Shown in pieces: positions 42,357 to 52,687 of a stretch of DNA of 64,000 nucleotides. Each line of letters starts with the position of its first letter. Positions within the stretch are counted from its first letter, which is position 1. Made by a program: the position numbers and the translations under genes. The notes under the pieces were generated by a model. It had not been told where the DNA came from and ran no database searches. It saw only the letters and a list, made by a program, of their open reading frames with translations. Source of the DNA: Anaerobacillus alkaliphilus (GTDB taxonomy: Bacteria > Bacillota > Bacilli > Bacillales > Anaerobacillaceae); assembly GCF_004116265.1 (NCBI RefSeq), contig NZ_QOUX01000046.1, positions 372,001-436,000 on the forward strand, given 5' to 3'.

Positions 42357-43331
42357 TTACATCCACACCTCTAAGTAAATTCCTAGCACCGCAAAAACGA
42401 GACCAACTAGCCAAAAAGTGACAACGACTCTCCACTCAGACCACCCTGACAATTCATAGTGATGGTGAAGTGGACTCATTTTAAACACACGCTTTCCTGT
42501 TGTTTTAAACGAAATAACTTGGATAATAACTGAAAGAGTTTCAATAACGAAAACTCCACCAATAATTACTAGTAATATCTCCATTTTTGTCAAAATTGCG
42601 ACTGCAGCAATTGCTCCTCCTAACGCTAAGGAACCAGTGTCCCCCATAAATACTTTTGCAGGATGAGCGTTAAAGACTAAAAAGCCAAGTACCGCGCCAA
42701 CAACAGCAGCACAGAAGAGCGCAACGTCCATTTGACCAGCATTAAAAGAAATAATTGCATAGGCACCAAAAGCTATTGCTGATGTACCTGCTAAAAGCCC
42801 ATCTAATCCATCTGTTAAATTTACTGCATTTGAAGCTCCCACAAGCATCACAACAATTAATGGTAAGTAAAATAAGCCAATATCCACTCCTAAATCGGTG
42901 CCTGGGATTGAAATGACTGTTGATAGTCCTGACTGCCTAATAACAATATAGAAAATAGCAGCAACGACTAATTGACCTAGTAGCTTTTGTTTAGAGGTTA
43001 ATCCCAAATTTCTCTTTAATACTACTTTAATAAAGTCATCTAAAAATCCTAAAAGTCCAAAACCAACAGTAACAAGGAGTAATAAATAAATCTCCGCAGA
43101 AACTTCATCATATTGTCCTACCATAACGATCGTAGAAATCACAATAGCCAGTAATATCATGACTCCACCCATTGTTGGTGTTCCACTCTTTTTTTGATGA
43201 GATTTAGGTCCTTCTTCCCTAATACTCTGACCAAATTTCAATCTCCGCAAAAATGGAATAATGATTGGAGAGAGAATAACTGCTATAACAAAAGCTACAA
43301 CTAGTGTAATAAATAAAAATTTTTCAGACAT
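42357..43331 (-). CDS. mraY: Phospho-MurNAc-pentapeptide transferase MraY
   Basis: MraY transfers phospho-MurNAc-pentapeptide to undecaprenyl phosphate, giving lipid I. The 324-residue protein has about ten membrane segments. Active-site motifs are GFLDDFIKV (about 94-102), [16 protein letters not shown] (about 168-183), [19 protein letters not shown] and [12 protein letters not shown]. It stands between murF and murD. GGGG precedes the ATG. Confidence 0.97.
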   Translation of the reverse strand: MSEKFLFITLVVAFVIAVILSPIIIPFLRRLKFGQSIREEGPKSHQKKSGTPTMGGVMILLAIVISTIVMVGQYDEVSAEIYLLLLVTVGFGLLGFLDDFIKVVLKRNLGLTSKQKLLGQLVVAAIFYIVIRQSGLSTVISIPGTDLGVDIGLFYLPLIVVMLVGASNAVNLTDGLDGLLAGTSAIAFGAYAIISFNAGQMDVALFCAAVVGAVLGFLVFNAHPAKVFMGDTGSLALGGAIAAVAILTKMEILLVIIGGVFVIETLSVIIQVISFKTTGKRVFKMSPLHHHYELSGWSEWRVVVTFWLVGLVFAVLGIYLEVWM

Positions 43332-43350
43332 TACCTAAGCCCCCTTTCTA

Positions 43351-44709
43351 TCAATATAGGTCCTTGGCAATCGTTTCTAACTTCATCCCACGAGATGCTT
43401 TAATAAGAACGATGCTACCATGATCTAATAAAGGTTTGATATGTTTTGTGAGCTCTTCCTTTGAATGATACGAGTTCACTTCTATTTTATCATTATTACT
43501 CTCTAATAATGCCTCCGCAATCCATTTTCCTTTGTCGCCTACTGTAAGAAGATGTGTAATAGGTGTTGATATTACGCTAGCTACTGAACGATGTAGTTCC
43601 TTTTCATCATTTCCTAATTCGTACATATCTCCTAAAACCAGTACCCTTCTTTGAAAACCATCTAACTGTTTCATTGTTTCAATAGCAGCTTTCATAGACG
43701 TTGGGCTAGAATTATAAGCATCGTTGATAATAATAGAACCATTTAAACCTTGCTGTTTTTCCATCCTCATTCCTGTTAACACACAATTGTTTAATCCTAC
43801 TTGAATTGTATGCTCGTTCATGCCTAAATATTTTGCAACGGCAATTGCATACGAAGAGTTTTTTATATTATGTTTGCCAAGAAGTCTGATTGTATAATGA
43901 TCTTGCTCATTAATTGAAAATCTGGTTAGATTAGATTTTTGCTCAATATTAGATATTCGATAATCATTTGATTCTCCATAGCCACATGTAATTGTCTGGG
44001 CACTTTTTTCCCCTAGAAGCAGTGGCTCATCACCGTCTAAAATTAACACTCCATCGTTTTTTAAGCCGTCAACAATTTCTAATTTCGCTTTTGAAATTCC
44101 CTCTCGACTTCCCAATTGTTCAATGTGTGATTCCCCGATGTTTGTAATGATAGCTAGATCTGGTTTTGCTAGGTTACTTAAGAAAGATATTTCTCCAAAG
44201 TTGTTCATTCCCATCTCAAGAATAATGACCTCACATTCTTTTGGCATCGACAAGATTGTCAAAGGTAAACCAATGTGATTATTATAATTCCCAGCTGTCT
44301 TATGAGTTTTAAACTCAGTAGTTAATACAGCTTCAATTAGATCCTTAGTAGAAGTTTTTCCATTACTACCTGTAACCCCAATGACAATAGGCGCTACCTC
44401 TTGCAAGTATACTCTAGCTAACTGTTCTAAAGCTTTTAACGTGTCCTTAACAAAAAAGATGGGAAAGTTTTCTGGTAGACCACTGGGTAATTCTTTTCCT
44501 TCCTCCCATAGTGTTGCAATAGCGCCATTCTTAATTGCTCCAAGTAAAAACGAATGTCCATCAAAGCGATCTCCAACAATCGGAATAAATAAGCCGTTTT
44601 GAACTTCCTTACGACTATCGATAAAAACTTCCTTTATATTTATATCTTCGCCTATAGCACTTCTATCTTTCGATGCTATTTCTTTTAAAAGGTTGAGTTT
44701 AATGGCCAT
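43351..44709 (-). CDS. murF: UDP-MurNAc-tripeptide:D-alanyl-D-alanine ligase
   Basis: MurF joins D-Ala-D-Ala to the tripeptide precursor. The 452-residue Mur ligase has the ATP loop [14 protein letters not shown] (about 115-128), [21 protein letters not shown] and [16 protein letters not shown], the last being characteristic of MurF. The ATG lies inside the 3' end of murE (11-base overlap). B. subtilis has murF elsewhere in the genome; here it is within the dcw cluster, as in several other bacilli. Confidence 0.96.
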   Translation of the reverse strand: MAIKLNLLKEIASKDRSAIGEDINIKEVFIDSRKEVQNGLFIPIVGDRFDGHSFLLGAIKNGAIATLWEEGKELPSGLPENFPIFFVKDTLKALEQLARVYLQEVAPIVIGVTGSNGKTSTKDLIEAVLTTEFKTHKTAGNYNNHIGLPLTILSMPKECEVIILEMGMNNFGEISFLSNLAKPDLAIITNIGESHIEQLGSREGISKAKLEIVDGLKNDGVLILDGDEPLLLGEKSAQTITCGYGESNDYRISNIEQKSNLTRFSINEQDHYTIRLLGKHNIKNSSYAIAVAKYLGMNEHTIQVGLNNCVLTGMRMEKQQGLNGSIIINDAYNSSPTSMKAAIETMKQLDGFQRRVLVLGDMYELGNDEKELHRSVASVISTPITHLLTVGDKGKWIAEALLESNNDKIEVNSYHSKEELTKHIKPLLDHGSIVLIKASRGMKLETIAKDLY

Positions 44710-46180
44710 TCTTTAACAACTCCTTTATCGCCTCAGTAGCTACCACCCGATCATCAAAAAAGGATGTCTCTTTCCCGATGATTTGATATGTTTCATGACC
44801 TTTACCAGCAATCACAATGACATCATTTGGGTTAGCTTGTTTGACTGCATATGTTATTGCTTCTCTTCGATCTATCATTGAGGTAGATTTATGTTGATCT
44901 GATAACCCTTTTTCCATATCAAGTATAATCTGTTTTGGATCTTCACTTCTTGGGTTATCTGACGTTAAGACAACAAAATCACCGAGCTCACTGGCAATTT
45001 TAGCCATCAGTGGTCGTTTTGTTTTATCGCGATCTCCACCACATCCTACAACGACATAGATGTCTCCTTTTGCAAACTCACGAACTGTTTGTAAGACATT
45101 TTCTAAGCTATCAGGAGTATGGGCATAATCTACAACGACTGTAAAAGCCTGCCCTGCGTCAACAGGCTCAAAACGGCCTGAGACACCTTCTACTTCTTCT
45201 AATGAGTTAATAATTACTTCCAATGGAACACCATCTACTAAGCATGTGGCCATTGCTGCTAATGCATTATAAACACTAAATTTTCCAATCATTTTTAAAG
45301 ACACCGGAGCTTCTTTACCAAATGCATTTACGTCAAAGGATGTACCTTGAGCTGTAATACGGATATTAGTTGCAGTAATATCGCTCTTTTGATCTATGCC
45401 ATATGTAACAATCTGGGCAGCTGTCATTTTTTCATACTCTTTAGATGCTTGATCATCACTATTTAAGACGGCAATCTTTCGACTTTGATGAGAGTATGAG
45501 TTACCTAATTGAGCGAACAATAGTCCTTTCGCATTTCGGTACGCTTCCATCGTTTCATGATAATCAAGATGGTCCTGAGTTAGATTGGTAAACACAGCGA
45601 TATCAAAGTCACACCCTCTTACTCTGCCTAAATGGAGTGCATGGCTTGATACTTCCATAATCGCTGTGTCCACATTTTTTTCAACCATCTTTGAAAAAAC
45701 TTGTTGTAAAGCCAACGACTCTGGAGTTGTGTTCTTAGTTTCAATCGTTTCATTAGCTATCTTCATATACATTGTGCCAATAAGGCCGGTTTGCTTTTTC
45801 GCATCATTGAGTATTTTCTCAATTAGATGAGTTGTAGTCGTTTTTCCATTTGTTCCAGTAACACCAATTAAGGTAAGCTTTGTTGTAGGATGGTCGTAGA
45901 AGACATTGGCAATTATCGCCATCGATCTTTTCGTATCCTTTACTAAAATGACTGGAACTTCAACATCAACTGGCTTCTCAGCTAAAATTGCGACTGCACC
46001 ATTTTTAATAGCCTCTTTCGCAAAATTATGCCCATCAACTGTATAACCTTCTATACAAATAAATAGACTACCGTTTTTCACTAGTCGGGAGTCCATTTCA
46101 ATTGAATTAATAATAGGATCTTGATTACTCGTCTTCTTATATTCAAATAGGTGGTTAACTAATTCACTTAATTTTGTCAT
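44699..46180 (-). CDS. murE: UDP-MurNAc-dipeptide:diamino acid ligase MurE
   Basis: MurE adds the third residue of the stem peptide. The 493-residue enzyme has the ATP loop [15 protein letters not shown] (about 108-122), [12 protein letters not shown] and the C-terminal [11 protein letters not shown] (about 406-416). The DNPR signature marks enzymes that use meso-diaminopimelate, so the wall is predicted to be A1-gamma type. An approximately 230-base gap with two strong hairpins separates it from spoVD upstream; it overlaps murF downstream. Confidence 0.97.
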   Translation of the reverse strand: MTKLSELVNHLFEYKKTSNQDPIINSIEMDSRLVKNGSLFICIEGYTVDGHNFAKEAIKNGAVAILAEKPVDVEVPVILVKDTKRSMAIIANVFYDHPTTKLTLIGVTGTNGKTTTTHLIEKILNDAKKQTGLIGTMYMKIANETIETKNTTPESLALQQVFSKMVEKNVDTAIMEVSSHALHLGRVRGCDFDIAVFTNLTQDHLDYHETMEAYRNAKGLLFAQLGNSYSHQSRKIAVLNSDDQASKEYEKMTAAQIVTYGIDQKSDITATNIRITAQGTSFDVNAFGKEAPVSLKMIGKFSVYNALAAMATCLVDGVPLEVIINSLEEVEGVSGRFEPVDAGQAFTVVVDYAHTPDSLENVLQTVREFAKGDIYVVVGCGGDRDKTKRPLMAKIASELGDFVVLTSDNPRSEDPKQIILDMEKGLSDQHKSTSMIDRREAITYAVKQANPNDVIVIAGKGHETYQIIGKETSFFDDRVVATEAIKELLKNGH

Positions 46181-46252
46181 TTTACGTTACCTCACAATCT
46201 TTACTTACTTCTATCGTATCGTTATTTATGGATTTTTAAACTCTAGCAGTGG

Positions 46253-46309
46253 TTTAAATGTTGAAGTTTCAATTTTATGATACAAAAAATTGAAACTTCA
46301 ACATTTAAA
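46253..46309 (-). repeat. Perfect 24-bp inverted repeat in the murE leader
   Basis: The arm at 46253-46276 (TTTAAATGTTGAAGTTTCAA plus TTTT) is exactly repeated in reverse complement at 46286-46309, with a 9-base loop. It lies between the spoVD terminator and the murE start. It is AT-rich, so it could be an operator, an RNA processing hairpin or a second terminator. Confidence 0.95.
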
Positions 46310-46312
46310 TAA

Positions 46313-46350
46313 AGGGATAGCTACTTTAGGAAGATCAAAGTGCTATCCCT
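46313..46350 (-). terminator. Intrinsic terminator of spoVD
   Basis: AGGGATAGC, then ACTTT inside, pair with AAAGT and GCTATCCC; the minus strand continues TTTATTT. It lies 60 bases after the spoVD stop. Confidence 0.85.
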
Positions 46351-46409
46351 AATAATTACGCTGACTACACCGATCCACATACTTTTATTAAAAGACAGAT
46401 AGATTTATT

Positions 46410-48344
46410 TTAATCTTCACTATCAGATTTGTCACCTAATAAAATGCGTATCGTCGAGTTTTGCTTTACTTTTAGGCCAGGTTCCGGGGACTGAGCTAAT
46501 ACGATATCTCCTGAACCACTGACATCTAACCTTAATTCGTAATAAGCTTCATTGATCTCACGTCTTGTTCTTCCTACTACGTCTGGTACCTCAACTAAAG
46601 GTTGATCGGTCCAGATCCGTTCTTTTTCAATTTGGTCAGTTCTTTTTTCAACACCCATTGCCCTTAGACTATCACCAATAATTTTTCCTACGATAGGTGC
46701 TGCAACAACTCCACCAAACTGAACGGTTTCCTTCGGATTATCAATGGCGACATAGACAACGATTTGTGGATCATCGGCTGGCGCAAAACCGATAAAAGAG
46801 ACAATATGATTGTTCTCTAAATAACGTCCTCCCTGAGCCTTCTGAGCAGTACCTGTCTTTCCTCCAACCCGATAACCCTCAACGAATGCTCCTTTACCTG
46901 TTCCTTTTGCAACTACATTTTCAAGAGCATAACGAACTTGAGCACTAGTCTCGCTAGAAATTACTCTTCTCTTCATGACCGGTTGAGTCATATTCAATGT
47001 TTCACCTGTCATTGGGTCAAGCCATTCCTTTGCAATATATGGTGTATACAAGTACCCACCGTTAATGGCTGCAGAAACAGCTGTAACCTGTTGAAGCGGT
47101 GTTACCGCAACCCCCTGGCCAAAAGCAGTGGTCGCTTGTTCAAGTGGACCTACACGATCTCGATTAAACAAAATCCCTTTCCCCTCGCCTTGTAGATCAA
47201 TCCCAGTTTTTTGGCCGAAACCAAAATTCTCAATATAATCAAACAATCGATCTTTTCCTAAACGTTCACCTAAGACAACAAAACCTGGGTTACATGAGTT
47301 TTGAACAACTTCTAGAAATGTTTGGTGCCCATGACCACCTTTCTTCCAACAGCGCAAACGGTGGCCAGAAACTTCTATAAAGCCAGGATCGTTAAATGTA
47401 TCTTTCTCTAAGTCTACCTCTCCTTCTTCAAGGGCCGCTGCTAGCGTAATAATCTTAAAGGTTGATCCAGGTTCATATTGCATCCAAACCGGCTTATTTT
47501 GGTTATAAATTTCTGGTGGTACATTTCGAAAGTTCTCGGGATCATAATCGGGTCTACTTGACATTCCTAAGATTTCACCTGTGTTAGGGTTCATTGCAAT
47601 TGCAATTGCGCCATCAGGTTTATAAATCGCTTCAGCAATATCTAATTCCCGTTCAATGATCGTTTGAACCTTTGTATCAATGGTCAACTTTAAATCTAAC
47701 CCGTCGACTGGTTGGGTATATTCATCGGCTAAATTTGGCATCCGACGCCCTTTTGCATCTGAAAAAAATGACACATAACCCTTCTGGCCACTTAATTTTT
47801 CTTCATAGTAAAGTTCAATTCCCGTAAGACCTTGATTGTCAATTCCTGCAAATCCAAGTACATGTGACAAATAGTTACCAAACGGATAATGACGCTTATT
47901 ATCCTCCGCAATATATACTCCTGGTATCCCAAGAGCACGAACCTCATTTGCAAGTTGATTGCTAATTTTGCGACCCTCAGGATTAATTCGCACAATGGAT
48001 TCTTTCTTAGTCAAAAGACCATATACTCGTGTTTGATCCATTCTAAGAACACTGGCTAATTTCGCTGAATCCTCAGCAGGGTTCTTAATTTGTCTTGGAA
48101 CAATTAAGACTGATGGAGCACTAACATTTGTGGCAAGGGGAATTCCATTCCTATCTAGGATTTCACCTCGTTTAGCTTCGAAAGGAATATTTCTACTCCA
48201 TGAGTCTTCGGCTCGGTTTGTTAAATCGTCTCCTAGAACAAATTGAACATACCCTAGTCTTAGGACAATTACAAAAAAGAAAAGTAAGCCGAAAGTTAAA
48301 ACGAAAACTAAACGTCTTCGTACAGTAACATTAGAAACACGCAC
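46410..48344 (-). CDS. spoVD: Sporulation penicillin-binding protein SpoVD (with PASTA domain)
   Basis: SpoVD is a class B transpeptidase that crosslinks spore cortex. The 644-residue protein has an N-terminal membrane helix (about 12-32), a dimerisation domain, and a transpeptidase with SxxK in YEPGSTFKII (about 293-302), SxN in QNSCNPGFV and KTGTAQ (about 495-500). One PASTA domain is at the C-terminus (VEVPDVVGRTRREINEAYYE). It starts with GTG. A weak sigma-E-like promoter may lie in the gap after pbpB. The pair with spoVE is in the same cluster. Confidence 0.95.
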   Translation of the reverse strand: MRVSNVTVRRRLVFVLTFGLLFFFVIVLRLGYVQFVLGDDLTNRAEDSWSRNIPFEAKRGEILDRNGIPLATNVSAPSVLIVPRQIKNPAEDSAKLASVLRMDQTRVYGLLTKKESIVRINPEGRKISNQLANEVRALGIPGVYIAEDNKRHYPFGNYLSHVLGFAGIDNQGLTGIELYYEEKLSGQKGYVSFFSDAKGRRMPNLADEYTQPVDGLDLKLTIDTKVQTIIERELDIAEAIYKPDGAIAIAMNPNTGEILGMSSRPDYDPENFRNVPPEIYNQNKPVWMQYEPGSTFKIITLAAALEEGEVDLEKDTFNDPGFIEVSGHRLRCWKKGGHGHQTFLEVVQNSCNPGFVVLGERLGKDRLFDYIENFGFGQKTGIDLQGEGKGILFNRDRVGPLEQATTAFGQGVAVTPLQQVTAVSAAINGGYLYTPYIAKEWLDPMTGETLNMTQPVMKRRVISSETSAQVRYALENVVAKGTGKGAFVEGYRVGGKTGTAQKAQGGRYLENNHIVSFIGFAPADDPQIVVYVAIDNPKETVQFGGVVAAPIVGKIIGDSLRAMGVEKRTDQIEKERIWTDQPLVEVPDVVGRTRREINEAYYELRLDVSGSGDIVLAQSPEPGLKVKQNSTIRILLGDKSDSED

Positions 48345-48431
48345 AACTATATCCCCCTTATCTTAGGTAACATTTGTAGGCTTGTTTCAACTTTATGCTT
48401 GTACGAATAAATTTAGACCACCTTGTCCGTG

Positions 48432-50639
48432 TTAATCCATGGTGATTATTTTAGTATCCTCCTCTTCCTCTTCTACAGGCAAAGAGACGTCCACATCCAT
48501 TTGATTTGGTAGTGTTAATTCAATGACAATGTAATCTCCTATTTCAATTTCCGTAGCCGGTAAGATACTTTGTTCTCTTACAAAGCCCGTACCAATGATA
48601 TTAGCATTTAATTCAAGAAGATCTGCTAGTTTCATTACGTCTCTTAATGACCAATTGGTGATGTTAGGCATCGGGAAAGTAGTACTATTAGTTTTAAATA
48701 GAATTTTCTCACCAGGTAAGAGCATCGTACCCTTCCGAGGAACTTGAGCAACGATTTTATTTCCTGTCCCCATTACGTGAACATCTAAACCTAAATTTTC
48801 TAGCTCAGCTTTTGCAGAGAGTGTCGTTTCATCAACATAATCTTCAATAAGTGAACCTTCATCAATAAATTGTGTACCTGTAGCTCTAGCATTTGGAGAA
48901 ATATTTAAATATTGCAGACTGTGCTTCATTACCGATGTAAAAATCTGGGAAACAGGAGCTGATCCCTGCTCGTATATTTCAATTTTCGGTCGGTCAACAG
49001 CTACATAAACAATTAACTGTGGGTTTGATCTCGGTGCTACTCCCATAAAGGAATAAATATACTGACCATGTCCACTCAAATATCCTGGTCCATTTGGATT
49101 TGATATTTCAGCTGTTCCGGTTTTCCCTGCGATTTCAAATCCTTCAATGTAATAAGGTTTACCTGTCCCTGCCGGAGAGGTAACAACTGATTCCATTAAT
49201 TCAAGAACTCGCTTTGCTGTCGTACTAGAAATAGGTTCACCCACGATAGTTGGCTCTGTTTTAGTAACAACTTCACCAGTATTAGGGTTCACCATGCGAT
49301 CGATAATGTAAGGTTTCATCATCTTTCCACCATTCGCGATCGCAGTAGCTGCTTGAATTTGTTGAATAGGAGTAATCGCTGATCCCTGTCCAAATGCTGT
49401 AGTAGCAGCATCAATTCTGTATGAGTCAGCAATTAGGCTACTAGCTTCATTAGGAAGATCAATACCAGTAGATGCCCTAAATCCAAATCTATCTAGATAG
49501 TAATATAGACGATCAGGTCCTAATTTCTCTAAAGCTAAAATTGAATAAGCGACGTTGGACGAACGTTGAAACCCTTCATCAAAAGGAATTTTGCCCCAAC
49601 CTAATCCTTGGTTATGGTCACGGACTCTTCTTCCACCAATTTGATAACTTCCCGATTGATAGAGTTCACTACCCTCGTATACACCTTCTTCAATAGCCGC
49701 TGCTAATGTATACATCTTCATTGTCGAACCAGGCTCAAATCTAGAGGATATTGTAAAGTTTGTATAATTCGTAATTTCCTCATAGAAGTTCGGATTAAAG
49801 CTTGGCCGATTACTCATTGCAAGGATTGCGCCAGTTTTAGGGTCGGCAACAATTGCCATCATGCGTTCTGGCTCATAGCGCTCCTCTACCTGTGACATGA
49901 TTTGCTCTAAGGCCATTTGTATATTGGAGTCAATTGTCAGAAATACATCAAATCCATTTTGCGGTGTTTCAATGACCTCTTCAATATTAGGAAGCTTTAT
50001 ACCTTTACGGTCGCTTAAATATTGAATAAAGCCATCTTCTTTATCTAAGTACTCGTTTAAACTACTTTCTAAGCCCATTCTAGCTCTTGACATATCCCGT
50101 TCTGTATAACCTATAACATGAGAAGCAAAAGTTTGCTTAGGGTAATAACGACGGGGTTCCTTTCGAAATGTAATTCCCTTTAACTGCAATTCTTCTATTT
50201 CTCTTTTTGTCTCTAAACTTAAGTTTTTCGTTCCTACCCCTAACTCCACTTGAAATCGTCCGTCGGCTAGACCAGTAGATAGAATCCTTTCTATATCTTC
50301 TACATTTCTTTGAACAACAGGTGCTAATTTCTCAGCTGTCAGTTTAGGGTCTTCAACACGGTTTCGAGAATTTTTATCAAGGATGGCTACAAGGGTATAA
50401 GATGGTATTTCTTCGGCTAAAACATCGCCAAAGCGATCAAAAATTGTCCCTCTTTTCCCTTCTACTGGATATTTTCTCGTCCAGCGATCTTCAGCAATCC
50501 CTTCAAGTTCCTGTCCATTCACAGTCTTGTTAAACTGGATATAACCAACTCTACCTACTAATAGGGAAAACAATAACAAGAAAACAATTAACAATACAAC
50601 TGCTCTAATATTCATTTTATTGAGTTTAGCTGTTCCCAA
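48432..50639 (-). CDS. pbpB: Septal penicillin-binding protein 2B
   Basis: PBP2B is the transpeptidase of the vegetative septum. The 735-residue class B protein has a membrane helix (about 10-28), a pedestal domain, a transpeptidase domain with SxxK in FEPGSTMKMYT, SxN in QRSSNVAYS and KTGTAEI, and two C-terminal PASTA domains ending in an acidic tail. A TTG at 50639 is the preferred start because GAGGTGA stands just before it; ATG (MNIRAV) eight codons later is the alternative. It follows ftsL. Confidence 0.93.
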   Translation of the reverse strand: MGTAKLNKMNIRAVVLLIVFLLLFSLLVGRVGYIQFNKTVNGQELEGIAEDRWTRKYPVEGKRGTIFDRFGDVLAEEIPSYTLVAILDKNSRNRVEDPKLTAEKLAPVVQRNVEDIERILSTGLADGRFQVELGVGTKNLSLETKREIEELQLKGITFRKEPRRYYPKQTFASHVIGYTERDMSRARMGLESSLNEYLDKEDGFIQYLSDRKGIKLPNIEEVIETPQNGFDVFLTIDSNIQMALEQIMSQVEERYEPERMMAIVADPKTGAILAMSNRPSFNPNFYEEITNYTNFTISSRFEPGSTMKMYTLAAAIEEGVYEGSELYQSGSYQIGGRRVRDHNQGLGWGKIPFDEGFQRSSNVAYSILALEKLGPDRLYYYLDRFGFRASTGIDLPNEASSLIADSYRIDAATTAFGQGSAITPIQQIQAATAIANGGKMMKPYIIDRMVNPNTGEVVTKTEPTIVGEPISSTTAKRVLELMESVVTSPAGTGKPYYIEGFEIAGKTGTAEISNPNGPGYLSGHGQYIYSFMGVAPRSNPQLIVYVAVDRPKIEIYEQGSAPVSQIFTSVMKHSLQYLNISPNARATGTQFIDEGSLIEDYVDETTLSAKAELENLGLDVHVMGTGNKIVAQVPRKGTMLLPGEKILFKTNSTTFPMPNITNWSLRDVMKLADLLELNANIIGTGFVREQSILPATEIEIGDYIVIELTLPNQMDVDVSLPVEEEEEDTKIITMD

Positions 50640-50681
50640 GATGATCACCTCTTATATGTGAAAAACTAGTTCAGTATTGAA

Positions 50682-51038
50682 CTAGTTCTGCACAACCTTA
50701 ACATTTTTATCGTTTAAAGTCATTCCAAGCTGATCTTTAGCGATTTGTAAAATTCGGTCAGGCGCCGAAAGTTCTGTCACTTGGAGTTGAAGCGCTTCAT
50801 TATTTGTTATTTGTTCATTAATCGATCGCTCCAAAGAGTGAATTTCACTATTTGTGATATAAATGCTTGCATATGTAGAAATGACCAAATACGTTGCGAA
50901 TACTATTCCGAAAATCGTCGTAAAGTATAAGAATTTCTCTCCGCTAGTAATGCGATTTTTTCTTAAAGGTTTGTTCTGAACATTTGTAGATATGGTATGA
51001 TTCTGCTTTGTTTCAAACTGTCTAGCAAGATTACTCAT
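50682..51038 (-). CDS. ftsL: Cell division protein FtsL
   Basis: FtsL partners with DivIC and DivIB in the divisome. The 118-residue bitopic protein has a basic N-terminus, one helix (about 35-57) and an extracytoplasmic coiled coil (HSLERSINEQITNNEALQLQVTEL), with the ending LGMTLNDKNVKVV typical of the family. The start at 51038 follows AGGAGG that overlaps the rsmH stop; a longer frame upstream is just the rsmH overlap. Translationally coupled to rsmH. Confidence 0.93.
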   Translation of the reverse strand: MSNLARQFETKQNHTISTNVQNKPLRKNRITSGEKFLYFTTIFGIVFATYLVISTYASIYITNSEIHSLERSINEQITNNEALQLQVTELSAPDRILQIAKDQLGMTLNDKNVKVVQN

Positions 51039-51042
51039 TTCA

Positions 51043-51984
51043 TTAAACCTCCTTTTGTTTTTCAGCGATTCGTAACTTTGCAGATCGTGAACGCTTATTT
51101 TCCTCAACTTCCATATCAGAAGGTAATACTGGCTTTCTGGTGATAAGTTTGAGTACTGGTTCGTAGCCTTCAGGAATAACTGGCATGTTACGTGGTAGTT
51201 CAGGCCCTGTACTAGCATCTTTAAAAATTGTTTTGCAAATTCGATCTTCTAATGAATGGAAGGTAATAACAGCAATTCTTCCACCAATTTTTGTTATATG
51301 AATAGCCCCGTTTAGCGCATCTTCAAATGCTCTAAGTTCATCATTTACAGCGATACGAATAGCCTGAAATGTTCGTTTTGCAGGATGCCCACCTGTCCGT
51401 CTTGCAGGTGCCGGGATGGCTTCCTTAATAATTTCGACTAATTCTCCTGTTGTTTTAATGCGTTTTTCAGAGCGATGCATTTCAATTTTTCTAGCAATTT
51501 GTTTCGCAAACTTCTCTTCACCGTACCTTGAGATAATGCGCATAAGATCATGAAATGACCATTCGTTGACAATTTCTTCAGCAGTTAAGGGAGATGACTG
51601 ATCCATCCGCATGTCAAGTGGTGCGTCTTGGTGATAACTAAATCCACGTTCAGCTTCATCTAATTGTGGTGATGAAACCCCGAGATCAAATAAAACCCCA
51701 TCAACTTTACTAACGCCTCGTTCCTGTAATTCCTTTTCTAAATAGCGAAAATTACTTCTTATAATTGTAAACTTACCTTCGTACTCTTTTAATTTTTCTT
51801 TAGCGTGAGCAATAGCGATATCATCTTGATCGAAAGCATATAAGTGTCCCTTACTAGAAAGCTTGGACAGAATTAATTGGGAATGTCCTGCTCCTCCAAG
51901 AGTACAATCCACATATACGCCATCTTCTTTAATATCTAGTCCCAAGACTGATTCTTCTTTTAAAACTGTAATGTGATTAAACAT
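51043..51984 (-). CDS. rsmH: 16S rRNA m4C1402 methyltransferase RsmH (MraW)
   Basis: RsmH methylates N4 of C1402 in the ribosomal P site. The 313-residue SAM-dependent enzyme has the SAM motif [15 protein letters not shown] (about 25-39), [18 protein letters not shown] (about 100-117), [15 protein letters not shown] and [10 protein letters not shown]. It lies between mraZ and ftsL, the classical dcw order. The end of the gene carries the ftsL ribosome binding site. Confidence 0.97.
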   Translation of the reverse strand: MFNHITVLKEESVLGLDIKEDGVYVDCTLGGAGHSQLILSKLSSKGHLYAFDQDDIAIAHAKEKLKEYEGKFTIIRSNFRYLEKELQERGVSKVDGVLFDLGVSSPQLDEAERGFSYHQDAPLDMRMDQSSPLTAEEIVNEWSFHDLMRIISRYGEEKFAKQIARKIEMHRSEKRIKTTGELVEIIKEAIPAPARRTGGHPAKRTFQAIRIAVNDELRAFEDALNGAIHITKIGGRIAVITFHSLEDRICKTIFKDASTGPELPRNMPVIPEGYEPVLKLITRKPVLPSDMEVEENKRSRSAKLRIAEKQKEV

Positions 51985-52091
51985 ATAAACACCTTCTTAA
52001 TTTATGTACTTCTTCTATGTTGCAACAAACGAGAGTGATTTATCCGACAATTACACGTTTAAACCATCTGTAGCACTTATCTTAGTTTCGT

Positions 52092-52523
52092 TTATAAATC
52101 AAAATCTACAATTCCTTCTGCTATCTCGCTAAACGAATCCTCAGACTGAGAAAAATACTCTTCCCACATTGATTTACTCCAAACCTCCACACGGTTAGAT
52201 ACACCTATAACAACACATTCCTTTTCAAGAGATGCGTATTGTCGTAATGGTGCTGAAACAAGAACTCTCCCTTGCTTATCTAACTCGCACTCCGTTGCTC
52301 CTGAAAAGAAGAAACGAGTAAACGCTCTAGCGTCTTTTTTCGTAAAAGGTAAAACTTTCAGTTTTTCCTCTAATTGCTTCCATTCACTTTCAGGATAAAC
52401 GAATAAACATTGGTCTAATCCTCTAGTTATCACAAAGTTGGAGCCAAGTCCCTCACGAAATTTCGCAGGAATAATCATTCTTCCTTTTTCATCAATCGTA
52501 TGATGATATTCCCCCATAAACAC
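52092..52523 (-). CDS. mraZ: Transcriptional regulator MraZ
   Basis: MraZ forms a ring and binds direct repeats in the dcw promoter, usually as a repressor. The 143-residue protein has two AbrB-like halves, each with a DxxxR motif ([16 protein letters not shown] and [16 protein letters not shown]). GTG at 52523 is chosen as start since GGGGAGAGGGGG precedes it and the length and N-terminus then match the family. First gene of the dcw cluster. Repeats of TGGGN-type that MraZ binds were not clearly found upstream. Confidence 0.95.
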   Translation of the reverse strand: MFMGEYHHTIDEKGRMIIPAKFREGLGSNFVITRGLDQCLFVYPESEWKQLEEKLKVLPFTKKDARAFTRFFFSGATECELDKQGRVLVSAPLRQYASLEKECVVIGVSNRVEVWSKSMWEEYFSQSEDSFSEIAEGIVDFDL

Positions 52524-52610
52524 GTGAAGTTCCCCCTCTCCCCACTTTATACCTCTAAAATACCACATCCCTCCACTTTCTACCACTTTATTTTAAAAAT
52601 TCTTGATAAT

Positions 52611-52643
52611 AAAAAAAAATCCTGCAAAATACACAGGATTTTT
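52611..52643 (-). terminator. Intrinsic terminator of bshC
   Basis: AAAATCCTG and CAGGATTTT form a 9-bp stem with a T-run of nine bases on the minus strand. It separates bshC from mraZ. Confidence 0.9.
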
Positions 52644-52687
52644 GTTCGCCATATTTTTTATTGAAGGTCACTACACACCGATATTTG

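Noticed and set aside
48345-48431. Sigma E promoter before spoVD
   Set aside because: CATAAAGT resembles the -10 element but the -35 match is weak; expected from biology, not established by the sequence.
50682-51218. ftsL read as a 178-residue protein from 51218
   Set aside because: The first 60 codons lie out of frame over rsmH and are low-complexity shadow; AGGAGG before 51038 gives a normal 118-residue FtsL.
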